From a virus: a stretch of 41,385 nucleotides of DNA. Shown piece by piece: positions 1 through 7,375 of the stretch. Position 1 is the first letter of the stretch. Every line of letters starts with the position of its first letter. The notes under the pieces were generated by a model, which did not search any database, was not told the DNA's origin, and saw only the letters and a list, made by a program, of their open reading frames with translations. The DNA lies in the IMG/VR virus record IMGVR_UViG_3300034407_001416, positions 1-41,385 of that record. One strand, written 5' to 3'. Both the position numbers and the translations under genes were made by a program.

Positions 1-489
1 GAAGAACCTACAATGGGTCGTCTTGACGGTAAACCATCGGTTGATCAGATGTTCGCTGCTGTACCTGGTGGCGATGGTTCAGCTCCTGCAGCACCAAGTG
101 CACCAATTCCACCAGCACCTAATGCAGCACCTGCTAAGTTAGAGATGACTGCTAAAGCTAACGGTGTGACACTTGAAGCGTATCTTGCGACACCAGGGTG
201 GACTGAAGAGATGTTGATTGAGCAAGGTTTGGCTACGCGCCCAGTTGCTCCTGCTGCTCCTGCTGCTCCTGCTGCTCCTGCTGCTCCTGCTGCTCCTGCT
301 GCTCCTGCTGCTCCTGCTGCTCCAACACCGCCAGTGCCACCTGTACCAAGTGCGCCAGCAGCACCGGTTGCATTGCAGATGACAGCAGCAGCTAATGGTG
401 TGACTTATGAAGCGTACATGGCTACACCAGGGTGGACTGACCAGATGCTACTTGATCAAGGTTTGGCTATCCGTCCGTCTTTCGCTTAA
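1..489 (+). CDS. C-terminal part of RHH-type DNA-binding protein (joins 41185-41385): Ala-Pro linker and two GWT modules
   Basis: The frame is open from base 1 (Glu-Glu-Pro-Thr before the first Met at 13) and continues in phase from the open frame that runs off the other end, so I read it as residues 68-229 of one 229-aa protein. An internal start at 13 is possible, but no ribosome binding site precedes it in the window. Two modules of about 35 residues, LEMTAKANGVTLEAY...GWTEEMLIEQGLATRP and LQMTAAANGVTYEAY...GWTDQMLLDQGLAIRP, are separated by an Ala-Ala-Pro linker encoded by eight identical 9-base units. The modules look like small helical units on a flexible tether, perhaps for protein-protein contact or oligomerisation; no function is established. 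A terminator follows directly. Confidence 0.75.
   Translation, partial: EEPTMGRLDGKPSVDQMFAAVPGGDGSAPAAPSAPIPPAPNAAPAKLEMTAKANGVTLEAYLATPGWTEEMLIEQGLATRPVAPAAPAAPAAPAAPAAPAAPAAPAAPTPPVPPVPSAPAAPVALQMTAAANGVTYEAYMATPGWTDQMLLDQGLAIRPSFA
247..318 (+). repeat. In-frame minisatellite, (GCTCCTGCT)x8
   Basis: Eight perfect tandem copies of the 9-mer GCTCCTGCT encode an Ala-Pro-Ala linker between the two GWT modules. A 9-base unit keeps the frame when copies are gained or lost, so linker length can vary without destroying the protein. The perfect identity at DNA level suggests recent slippage. Confidence 0.9.
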
Positions 490-503
490 CCACTCCCAAC
501 ATT

Positions 504-530
504 GACCCTGTGTAAAAGCAGGGTCTTTCT
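504..530 (+). terminator. Rho-independent terminator after the RHH-type gene
   Basis: Stem GACCCTG (504-510) and CAGGGTC (519-525) with an 8-base loop, followed by TTTCT. It lies 15 bases after the stop at 489 and ahead of the methylase ribosome binding site AAGGA (536-540). The U-tract is short, so termination may be partial and let some transcription continue into the replication genes. Confidence 0.65.
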
Positions 531-546
531 AATTTAAGGACCACCA

Positions 547-1059
547 ATGGCTAATAACAGTTGGGGAACTCCACCACATTTAATTGAATCAGCTCGTACT
601 GCTATGGGTTCAATTGACACTGATCCTGCATCCAACGATGAAGCACAGAAGATTGTGCAAGCTGGTGTTTATTACACTGAAGATGATTCAGGGTTTGATC
701 ACTGTTGGAAAGGTAACGTGTGGTTAAATCCACCATACGGTCGTGGACTAGCTAAACCATTCATTGAAACATTAGCAGGGTGGTTCGATGCTGAACAAGT
801 GGATCAAGCAATCGTGTTACTGAACACGGTGTACACGTCAACATGGTTTCGTGAGTCAGGTATCAATAGTATCTATTCAGCAATCTGTTTACCTAACAAG
901 CGCATTGCTTTCATCAATCCTGATACCGGTAAACCTGAGAAGGGTAATGACCGTGATCAGATTATCGTTTATCTAGGTGACAACCCTACTGCTTTCTGTG
1001 AAGAGTTCAGCAAGTACGGTGTTTGTCATTTACCATATCGACCAGTAACATTTATATAA
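547..1059 (+). CDS. Phage N6-adenine DNA methyltransferase, Dam-like
   Basis: A 170-aa protein resembling phage-encoded Dam-type adenine methyltransferases, which move a methyl group from S-adenosylmethionine to N6 of adenine. The N-terminal SWGTPPHLIE segment and the DTDPAS segment (about residues 24-29) are typical of this small family. The catalytic motif IV NPPYG is at residues 61-65. The protein is as short as other members and has no separate recognition domain. The start at 547 follows AAGGACC at suitable spacing. It heads the rightward replication cluster; likely roles are protection from host restriction or marking of phage DNA. Target sequence cannot be told from the DNA. Confidence 0.85.
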   Translation: MANNSWGTPPHLIESARTAMGSIDTDPASNDEAQKIVQAGVYYTEDDSGFDHCWKGNVWLNPPYGRGLAKPFIETLAGWFDAEQVDQAIVLLNTVYTSTWFRESGINSIYSAICLPNKRIAFINPDTGKPEKGNDRDQIIVYLGDNPTAFCEEFSKYGVCHLPYRPVTFI

Positions 1060-1068
1060 GGTGACATC

Positions 1069-1836
1069 ATGGCACGTAGAACGGATTTCAGACCAGCAAC
1101 GACCTACACCGGTCAAAAGATAAAGGGTACTGTTGAAATATCCTACAAGATTGACGGTGTACGCATTTTAGATCGTGACAATATTTTCGTTACTCGCAAC
1201 AATAAAGTACCACCTGGGTTAGACATTGCACTCAGTGATGATGCTAAAGAAAAGATTAAAGTTTTCGGTGACTGTGAAGTGTATGCAGGTTCATTCGTTA
1301 AAAGTAATTCACCGATGCAACTGCACGAACCTGTACCCAACAGCTTAACATCTGACATGGTTTACCCACTCGATTACATGGACTTCGTTAATGATGATGA
1401 ACATGCAGTGGACCCACGGTTACGTGTTGCAACCATCGACAACCCAACACCTGAACAGATTGCTGAGTATTTACAGTCAGCACTTGATAAAGGTTACGAA
1501 GGTTTAGTGTTGCGAACAGATGAACGGTGGTATCGCGTGAAACCGAAGTCAACTGCTGATGTGTTTATCACCGGTTGGTTTGAACAGCTTGATAAGAACA
1601 AAGTACCAAAGGGTCAACTTGGTGGGTTCGACACTGCTTACGGCAAAGTGACAGCGTTCACCGATGATATGCGTAAAGAGTTATTCATCAACCCTGATCA
1701 GTACATCGGGCGATTAATGGAAGTGCAATATAAAGAACTGTTTGAATCCGGTTCATTCCGTTACGCTGTTACATTCCTTCGATTCCGTGATGACAAAGAC
1801 ACTGAATCATTCGACACTAAAGGACAAATGAAATGA
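1069..1836 (+). CDS. ATP-dependent DNA ligase, compact phage type
   Basis: A 255-aa nucleotidyltransferase-superfamily ligase that seals nicks using ATP. Motif I KIDG is at residues 27-30, with Lys27 as the predicted adenylated residue, followed by Arg32. Motif III-like FGDCEVY, motif IV YEGLVLR (about 143-149) and motif V VKPKS (about 157-161) follow in order. The remaining 90 residues fit an OB-fold domain. It is shorter than T7 ligase (about 359 aa), so it is a minimal two-domain enzyme. The start at 1069 is preceded by GGTGA. The stop overlaps the next start (ATGA), suggesting translational coupling inside the replication operon. Confidence 0.9.
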   Translation: MARRTDFRPATTYTGQKIKGTVEISYKIDGVRILDRDNIFVTRNNKVPPGLDIALSDDAKEKIKVFGDCEVYAGSFVKSNSPMQLHEPVPNSLTSDMVYPLDYMDFVNDDEHAVDPRLRVATIDNPTPEQIAEYLQSALDKGYEGLVLRTDERWYRVKPKSTADVFITGWFEQLDKNKVPKGQLGGFDTAYGKVTAFTDDMRKELFINPDQYIGRLMEVQYKELFESGSFRYAVTFLRFRDDKDTESFDTKGQMK

Positions 1837-2006
1837 AACAATTGATAATTGAAACTGTTGTAAATGGTTTTATCGTTAACGAGAATGATCGGATGTTACC
1901 ACCTGGTCAAGTTCAAAACGGTAAAACTCGCGTGTTTAACAATGCTAAAGATTTAGCTGAGTTTGTAAACAAGTGGGGTGAAGACAATGACAAGACTTCA
2001 TCTTGA
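1833..2006 (+). CDS. Small hypothetical protein, 57 aa
   Basis: A short frame (begins MKQLIIETVVNGFIV, ends NDKTSS) that starts in the ATGA overlap with the ligase stop and ends 20 bases inside the polymerase gene. It fills what would otherwise be a 150-base gap in a tightly packed operon, which is the main argument that it is translated. The sequence shows a beta-like hydrophobic start and an acidic end. I recognise no family. Confidence 0.6.
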   Translation: MKQLIIETVVNGFIVNENDRMLPPGQVQNGKTRVFNNAKDLAEFVNKWGEDNDKTSS

Positions 2007-3963
2007 TTACGAAACCGCTTCTGACCTGGACTTGAAAAAGACTGGTGCTTACAAGTACGCACAACACCAGTCCACCAGAATATTGATGCTAGGTTGGGCC
2101 TTTGATGATGAGCCTGTTGCATTGTGGGAACCGCACAAGGACCCGATACCTGAAAGATTGGAACAAGGCATACGCAACCCGTCAGTCAATAAGCACGCAT
2201 TCAATGCTGCATTTGAAAGACTGATAACCCGTCATTGTCTAGGAATAGAAGTGCCACCGGAACAGTGGCGTTGTACTATGGTGGAATCCTTTTACCTAGG
2301 CTTTGCTGGTGGACTAGATAAGTGCTTGAAAGCCGTTGGACTTCCACCGAAAGACGCACGTGGTAACCGATTGATAGGTGTTTTCTGCACTCCTGCTGCA
2401 AAGAATCACAAAGCAGACTGGTACAACTGGGATAACAAACCTGTTGAATGGCAAGAATTCTGTCAATACTGTATCCAGGATGTTCACGTTGAGCGTGACC
2501 TGTGGCACTGGATGCAAAGATTCCCGACAATGACCGAGTGGGACTATAAGCAGTGGTTCAATGACCAAAGGATCAACGACCGTGGTGTACCTATGGATGT
2601 TGAAATGGCGATAAGTGCGATTGAGATATGGGACTTAGAAAAAGCAGACATCACCGAAACCATGATCGACATGATGGGTATACCAAAAGTAACACGTGAA
2701 CCCTTTGTAAAATGGATTGAAGATAACACCGGTGTAAAACTTGATAACACCCGTAAAGATTACTTAGCAACACTTTTACACAAGGGTGACCTACCTGCTG
2801 AAGCGGAACCATACATCGAGTTGTGGGCGCAAAAAGAAGGTAAAGCGACTTCTAAATATAACGCAGTCATTAACGGTACATGTGATGATGGTCGTGCACG
2901 TGGCATGTTCCAGTACAAAGGTGCTTCACGTACCGACCGTGTTGGTGGTCGATTGATACAACTCCAAAACTTAAAGCGACCTCTCTATGGTGACAACGAC
3001 CAGACCATTGGCAATGTAGTGAATGCAATTAAGTGTCGTGATCCTAAATTCCTATCGATGCTATTCCCTCACTCAGTCTCTGAAATACTGGGCGGTTCAA
3101 TCCGTCACGCACTTAGTGCTAGTGAAGGTCACACCTTTGCTATCTGCGATTTAACATCTATTGAGTCGGTGATACTTGGTTGGGTAGCCCTATGCCCCGA
3201 AATAGATTCGACGTTTAGACAGGGTAAAGACTCATACCGCATGTTCGCGTCTAAGTATTACGACATACCATACGAGCAAGTTACCAAAGCACAAAGGTCT
3301 TTCAGTAAACCGCCGGTGTTAGGTTGTGGTTTCATGTTGGGGTGGAAAGGTCTGATCGCATACGCTGAAGGTTATGGCGTAGATATGACTCAGGAACAAG
3401 CGAAAACTGCTGTTGATACGTTCCGTGGCATGTACCCTGAAATCCCTAAATTTTGGCAATGGATTAGTGAAGCTGTTAAGTACGTCACATCGACAGGCAT
3501 ACAGTGTGAAGGGTATCGACTACGCATTGAGCGTGACACCGATATGCTACGGATCTGGTTACCTAGTGGTCGTGCACTCAGTTACTTTAAGCCTGAAGTG
3601 AGAAGACAAGAAGCACCGTGGTCAACACCAGAACGACCAACCCACATCGACAACTTCACATACATGGGGATGAACGACAAGAACCAATGGGTAAGAATCT
3701 CTGCTCACGCTGGTGGACTGACCGAGAACGTGGTTCAGTCGTTAGCCGGTGACATACTGTGGAATGGTATCATGAATGCTACTGACGCAGGTCTACCCGT
3801 AGCACTGCACGTACACGATGAGATAGCTGTTGAAGTGCCGATTGAAGTAGCAGACCAATCTTTAGAAACGTTACAGAAGTGCATGATTGCAGTGCCGGAC
3901 TGGTGCAGTGATATGTGGCTAGGTGCAGATGGTTTCGTAACTAAACGTTACACGAAAGATTAA
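1987..3963 (+). CDS. Family A DNA polymerase, phage type, with 3'-5' exonuclease domain
   Basis: The replicative polymerase of the phage. I prefer ATG 1987 (MTRLHLDYETASD) over an in-frame GTG at 1978 because GGGGTGAAG lies just upstream. The exonuclease motif I DYETASD is at residues 6-12. Polymerase motif A is DLTSIES near residue 388. Motif B runs from the Arg of QRSFSK to VLGCGF near 436-448. Motif C HVHDEIAVE has its Asp at 611. Counting R-x3-K-x3 puts Leu at the position equivalent to E. coli Phe762 and Phe at the Tyr766 equivalent. At 658 aa there is no room for a 5'-3' exonuclease domain. It lies between ligase and small nuclease genes. Confidence 0.93.
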   Translation: MTRLHLDYETASDLDLKKTGAYKYAQHQSTRILMLGWAFDDEPVALWEPHKDPIPERLEQGIRNPSVNKHAFNAAFERLITRHCLGIEVPPEQWRCTMVESFYLGFAGGLDKCLKAVGLPPKDARGNRLIGVFCTPAAKNHKADWYNWDNKPVEWQEFCQYCIQDVHVERDLWHWMQRFPTMTEWDYKQWFNDQRINDRGVPMDVEMAISAIEIWDLEKADITETMIDMMGIPKVTREPFVKWIEDNTGVKLDNTRKDYLATLLHKGDLPAEAEPYIELWAQKEGKATSKYNAVINGTCDDGRARGMFQYKGASRTDRVGGRLIQLQNLKRPLYGDNDQTIGNVVNAIKCRDPKFLSMLFPHSVSEILGGSIRHALSASEGHTFAICDLTSIESVILGWVALCPEIDSTFRQGKDSYRMFASKYYDIPYEQVTKAQRSFSKPPVLGCGFMLGWKGLIAYAEGYGVDMTQEQAKTAVDTFRGMYPEIPKFWQWISEAVKYVTSTGIQCEGYRLRIERDTDMLRIWLPSGRALSYFKPEVRRQEAPWSTPERPTHIDNFTYMGMNDKNQWVRISAHAGGLTENVVQSLAGDILWNGIMNATDAGLPVALHVHDEIAVEVPIEVADQSLETLQKCMIAVPDWCSDMWLGADGFVTKRYTKD

Positions 3964-3981
3964 ACCATTACTTGACTGACG

Positions 3982-3997
3982 TGGAACAATGTGTAAC
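3982..3997 (+). promoter_or_regulatory. Tandem operator-like half-sites
   Basis: GTGGAAC (3982-3988 by motif, in GTGGAACAAT) and GTGTAAC (3991-3997) are direct repeats one DNA turn apart, downstream of a TTGACT at 3972-3977. They match the half-sites of the 17-bp operators at the early promoters, but both point the same way and no good -10 follows at 16-18 bases. It may be a decayed or variant site in the gap after the polymerase gene. Confidence 0.35.
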
Positions 3998-4030
3998 AGT
4001 TAGTGTATGTTGATTGATGAGGTCGTGGTT

Positions 4031-4189
4031 ATGAAGTTTATTAAATGGATTAAAGAAATGTTCACTCCTGAACCCTTACCTGTGACTGAATGCTGCTGTT
4101 GTCACATTGTCGCACCAACTATTTGTCTACCGTTCACAGGGTCGTCAAGATTCTGTGCAACATGTGTAAATAAAATAATGAAGGATTAA
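4031..4189 (+). CDS. Small Cys-rich protein, 52 aa (zinc-finger-like)
   Basis: ATG 4031 has GAGG at 4019-4022 eight bases upstream, better than the in-frame ATG at 4007. The protein starts MKFIKWIKEMF, basic and amphipathic, then carries a TECCCCH cluster and a later CATCVNK pair, a pattern suggestive of one metal-binding knuckle. No family is recognised. It sits directly after the polymerase gene. Confidence 0.6.
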   Translation: MKFIKWIKEMFTPEPLPVTECCCCHIVAPTICLPFTGSSRFCATCVNKIMKD

Positions 4190-4193
4190 TAGT

Positions 4194-4445
4194 ATGTTTT
4201 GTAAACTTTTCAATACTGAATTGGGTCAGATACTGGTAAAGAAAGACACTAATGAAGACTGTAACCCTGAAGTACGTTTCTACTTTGAACCTGAGAACTT
4301 AGGTGTGTGTTCAATTGCAGCATCGCAAAAGGATGGCAGTGAAGAAAGCTGGAACACGGTTGATGAGTTGTTCGACAAAATCAACGAAGAAGAAGCATTC
4401 AACACTGTTAAGAGTGTCATCAACGAATTTTTAACGGGCCAGTAA
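4194..4445 (+). CDS. Hypothetical acidic protein, 83 aa
   Basis: A small acidic protein, begins MFCKLFNTELGQILVKK. It has beta-like segments (VRFYFEPENLGVCSIAAS) and an acidic C-terminal helix (VDELFDKINEEEAFNTVKS). It sits between the Cys-rich protein and the VRR nuclease, and its TAA overlaps the next ATG by one base (TAATG), which suggests coupled translation. I do not recognise its family. Confidence 0.65.
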   Translation: MFCKLFNTELGQILVKKDTNEDCNPEVRFYFEPENLGVCSIAASQKDGSEESWNTVDELFDKINEEEAFNTVKSVINEFLTGQ

Positions 4446-4738
4446 TGGGTACTCGTGAGAACAAGGTTGAATGCTACCTTGACCGTGAGGTGATGAAGCT
4501 AGGTGGTCTGACTCGTAAGTGGGTCAGCCCTGGTCGTGACGGTGTACCAGATCGGATTGTTATCATCAACGGTGTGGTCTGGTTCGTTGAAGTCAAAACG
4601 GTCTGTGGCAAGCAATCTGAAGTACAGAAACGTGAACACCAGCGACTGCGTGACTGTGGTGCAAATGTATCAACGGTCTACGGTAACATTGGTGTTGACA
4701 TGTTTATTCGTGAGGAATTGAACAATGGACAATCATAA
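4445..4738 (+). CDS. VRR-NUC domain nuclease
   Basis: A stand-alone VRR-NUC protein of 97 aa, the PD-(D/E)xK nuclease fold common beside SNF2-like helicases in phages. The order is E8 in the first helix (TRENKVE), GVPDRIVI carrying the catalytic Asp, then WFVEVKT carrying the E-x-K pair, and a Q-x-x-H-x-x-L helix after it (KREHQRLRDCG). These are all the expected active-site elements. The known family relatives act as structure-selective nucleases; the role in this phage (junction or repair processing) is inferred. The helicase encoded two genes downstream is a plausible partner. Confidence 0.88.
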   Translation: MGTRENKVECYLDREVMKLGGLTRKWVSPGRDGVPDRIVIINGVVWFVEVKTVCGKQSEVQKREHQRLRDCGANVSTVYGNIGVDMFIREELNNGQS

Positions 4739-4874
4739 CTTAACACGTGAAGGTGATGAATGGGTTTGCAGTTGTGGTTTGCGTTGGGACACCGATGAAG
4801 ATGACCCACATCCGAAGACTGCTGAAGAACACATTGCAAAGATTAAGTACGAGATGAAACATGCAAACTCGTAA
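4725..4874 (+). CDS. Small hypothetical protein, 49 aa, CxC motif
   Basis: A frame starting at ATG 4725 inside the end of the nuclease gene (GAGGAATTGAAC upstream gives a ribosome binding site) and ending 14 bases inside the next gene. The protein has WVCSCGLRW followed by a His-containing acidic stretch (DDPHPKTAEEH), a possible half zinc ribbon. It covers an otherwise empty stretch of about 120 bases. No family recognised. Confidence 0.55.
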   Translation: MDNHNLTREGDEWVCSCGLRWDTDEDDPHPKTAEEHIAKIKYEMKHANS

Positions 4875-5073
4875 ACAGTCAGCCATTGAAGCCGTGATGA
4901 ACATCCTGGTGGGTTACACGATCAACCTGATTGCAAACTTCACCATCCTCCCGTTGTTCGGTTGGGACATCTCATTGCAACAGAACCTTCTCCTCGGTGT
5001 ATTCTATACCGTGATTTCATTCGCACGTAGCTACATGCTGCGTCGTTTCTATAATTGGTGGCACAACAGATGA
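4861..5073 (+). CDS. Small inner-membrane protein, DUF7220-like
   Basis: A 70-aa protein with two predicted membrane helices (about residues 11-31 and 40-58) and a basic tail with RSYMLRRFYNWW. The pattern KQS-x-IE-x-VMNI-x-VGY, then a PLFGW hinge, then QN-x-x-L-x-x-FYT-x-x-S-x-x-RSY-x-LRR matches my memory of the DUF7220 family, found widely in phage replication clusters without known function. The start overlaps the previous gene, and its TGA overlaps the helicase ATG (ATGA). Confidence 0.75.
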   Translation: MQTRKQSAIEAVMNILVGYTINLIANFTILPLFGWDISLQQNLLLGVFYTVISFARSYMLRRFYNWWHNR

Positions 5074-6566
5074 AAGATTTATTAACACCGCAAATGCTTC
5101 ACGAGTACCAACGTGAATGTGTGATGCACCAGCTACAGCACGATGATTCAATGCTGTGGTTGCAAATGGGTTTAGGTAAAACACCGATCACCCTGACCAC
5201 TATCGTTGACCGTATGCGTGCAGGTCAAGTGAAGAAGACTCTGATCTTCGGGCCACTGCGAGTCATACAAGCGGTGTGGGCGCGTGAAGCACGCAAATGG
5301 TCACACACTAAACATTTACGCTTCAGCGTGATTCATGGCCCAAAAGAGAAACGTACACGTGCACTGTTTGCCGATGCTGACGTTTACCTTATCAACTATG
5401 AAGCAATGAACTGGTTAGCTGAAACGCTTGACCACTACTACCTGTCACAAGATAAACCGCTACCGTTTGAGATGGTTGTCTATGATGAAGTGTCAAAGCT
5501 GAAGAACTCCACCACGCTGAGAATGAAAGGTGGTAAACGTGATCGTAAAGATGGTCGTGGTGAACCTGTAACAATCAAAGTTACTGGGTGGCGCAAGATG
5601 ATCAACGAGTTTAAATACCGAACGGGCCTCACAGGCACACCTGCATCAAATGGTTACCTGGACTTACACGGTCAGTTCCTGTCGGTTGACGGTGGTGAAC
5701 GACTTGGTGAATTCATCACACATTACAAAGACAGTTACTTTGCATCTGATTACAGAGGATGGTCCTACACTCCGACTGAATTAGGTAAGCAGTGGATCGA
5801 GTTTAAGATCAGTGACATTACTAAAAAGATGGATGCTGCTGACTACCTTGATTTACCTGACTGTAAAATAACTAACATGATGGTGGACCTACCTGCTGCT
5901 GCACGTAAGGCTTACACCGATGTTGAAAAGAACATGTTCACTCAACTTGATTCAGGTCAAGAAGTAGAAGTGTTCAGTCGCTCATCTGTATCAAACAAAT
6001 GTTTACAGTTCTGCAATGGTTCACCGTACCTATCAAGTGACTCACCAGAATACGAGTCATTGCATGATGCTAAACTCGATGCACTTGAAGAAGTGTTGGA
6101 AGAAGCAGCAGGTGCACCAGTGTTATGCAGCTACACATTCAAAGCTGATGCTGAACGTATCATGAAGAAGTTCAAGAAACTGAAGCCGGTCAACCTGACT
6201 GCTGTTAAGTCTTCTGATACTGAGCGTATCATTAATGAATGGAACACTGGAAAGATTAAACTGCTGATAGGTCACCCTGCTTCAATGGGCCACGGTGTTG
6301 ATGGTCTTCAGGACACAGGATCGATACTGGTGTGGTTTGGGTTGAACTGGTCACTGGAATTGTACGAGCAGATGTGTGGTCGATTGAATCGTCAAGGTCA
6401 AACTAAACCGGTGTCAATCATTCACATACTGTGTAATGACACCGTTGATCTTGCTGTTGCTGATGCTATTGAACGTAAGTCTGATGATCAGGAAGGTTTG
6501 AAGAATGCACTGCAACGTTACCGTGATGGTGTGACCACCAATGAGTTAGCAGTGAATTTCTTTTAA
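5070..6566 (+). CDS. SF2 helicase, SNF2-like, DEAD/H phage type
   Basis: A 498-aa superfamily 2 ATPase. ATG 5070 is chosen over TTG 5055 because it makes an ATGA overlap with the previous stop. Motif I MGLGKT is at residues 33-38. Motif II is YDEVSKLKN near 138-146. Motif III-like LTGTPASNG follows, and motif VI is EQMCGRLNRQGQ near 435-447. The DEVSKLKN and GR-x-NRQGQ forms are typical of SNF2/Rad54-like phage helicases. It probably remodels DNA at replication forks or recombination intermediates, perhaps with the VRR nuclease. Its TAA shares bases with the stop of the convergent lysis gene. Confidence 0.88.
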   Translation: MKDLLTPQMLHEYQRECVMHQLQHDDSMLWLQMGLGKTPITLTTIVDRMRAGQVKKTLIFGPLRVIQAVWAREARKWSHTKHLRFSVIHGPKEKRTRALFADADVYLINYEAMNWLAETLDHYYLSQDKPLPFEMVVYDEVSKLKNSTTLRMKGGKRDRKDGRGEPVTIKVTGWRKMINEFKYRTGLTGTPASNGYLDLHGQFLSVDGGERLGEFITHYKDSYFASDYRGWSYTPTELGKQWIEFKISDITKKMDAADYLDLPDCKITNMMVDLPAAARKAYTDVEKNMFTQLDSGQEVEVFSRSSVSNKCLQFCNGSPYLSSDSPEYESLHDAKLDALEEVLEEAAGAPVLCSYTFKADAERIMKKFKKLKPVNLTAVKSSDTERIINEWNTGKIKLLIGHPASMGHGVDGLQDTGSILVWFGLNWSLELYEQMCGRLNRQGQTKPVSIIHILCNDTVDLAVADAIERKSDDQEGLKNALQRYRDGVTTNELAVNFF

Positions 6567-6898
6567 GAAGGGAATTTGTCAACTAACCAGGCAAAGAATA
6601 TACCAACGAAAGCGAACCCACTTAACCACTTAATGAACTTACTCAACGCTGACATTGTTTTAACTGTACCATTCGCTGCGTTCCATGCAGCAACAATGTC
6701 ACGTGTTGATTCAGTCAATGCTTTAGTTGACGTGGTGAGTTCTTCAATACTCTTGGTGTTACGTTCTTGAGCGACAATCAAATGATCCCAACGTTTTTCT
6801 TCATCTTCACAATGCCTATGAAAGTCATCAATGTGGTCGTCAAGTTTCTGTTGCAATAAAAGCACCTGGGTATCTGATTGTCGTCTGTCCATTCCCAT
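6563..6898 (-). CDS. Putative lysis-associated protein: coiled coil plus C-terminal TM (XhlA-like)
   Basis: A 111-aa protein with a long charged helical part (residues about 10-78, heptad-like, rich in Glu, Thr and Lys) and a single hydrophobic helix near residues 86-105 (LSGFAFVGIFFAWLVDKF). Its layout resembles XhlA-type haemolysin/holin helpers and some spanin-like proteins, but no motif decides between them. Its place immediately downstream of the lysozyme and holin genes supports a lysis role. It is the last gene of the leftward late operon. The frame starts directly after the lysozyme stop. Confidence 0.6.
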   Translation of the reverse strand: MGMDRRQSDTQVLLLQQKLDDHIDDFHRHCEDEEKRWDHLIVAQERNTKSIEELTTSTKALTESTRDIVAAWNAANGTVKTMSALSKFIKWLSGFAFVGIFFAWLVDKFPS

Positions 6899-7375
6899 TT
6901 AGTCCTTGTTAAACATGGTCATAGCATAACATTCAACACCGCTATTCCACAACTCAGCTTCAGCAGTTCTGCGACGTGATAAACCACGAAGCACACGACC
7001 ACCGGCTTTATTCCAACGTGACAACTGGTACGGGACATCTTCCCAGTCATTACTGTTGATGCGTCGTCTAAGTGTTGAAGCCTTGAATGCACCACTACCG
7101 AGGTTATAAACAAAACTTGAAAGTGCTGCACGTTGCATACCATTAAGGTACGGTTTGCAATACTTGATCACAGCACGCTCACACTTCTCAAGTTCATGAT
7201 TCAACCATGCTTCAGCTTGCTCACGTGTACACTCAGGGTCGTCACCAGTAACTCGACGACCATCAGGGTAGCGTGTTGTTCCGAAGCCTATGGTCCATAC
7301 ACCAGCAGCACAGCGATAAGGGGTAGATGAATACCCCTCAAAGCTGACGACTAGATCAACCCCTTCTTTAATCAT
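6899..7375 (-). CDS. Endolysin, phage lysozyme (GH24)
   Basis: A 158-aa muramidase that cleaves the MurNAc-GlcNAc bond of peptidoglycan. The signature FEGYSSTPYRCAAGVWTIGFG gives the E-x8-(D/C)-x5-T triad with Glu13, Cys22 and Thr28, so the usual Asp is Cys, a known alternative in this family. The C-terminal half has the conserved ALSSFVYNLGSGAF and SRWNKAGGRVLRGLSRRR segments of the P22/lambdoid lysozymes. There is no signal peptide or SAR anchor, so release should depend on the holin just upstream. The start overlaps the holin stop by four bases. Confidence 0.93.
   Translation of the reverse strand: MIKEGVDLVVSFEGYSSTPYRCAAGVWTIGFGTTRYPDGRRVTGDDPECTREQAEAWLNHELEKCERAVIKYCKPYLNGMQRAALSSFVYNLGSGAFKASTLRRRINSNDWEDVPYQLSRWNKAGGRVLRGLSRRRTAEAELWNSGVECYAMTMFNKD

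Noticed and set aside
3972-4006. A full promoter at TTGACT 3972
   Set aside because: No acceptable -10 at 15-19 bases; only the half-sites are kept as a low-confidence entry.
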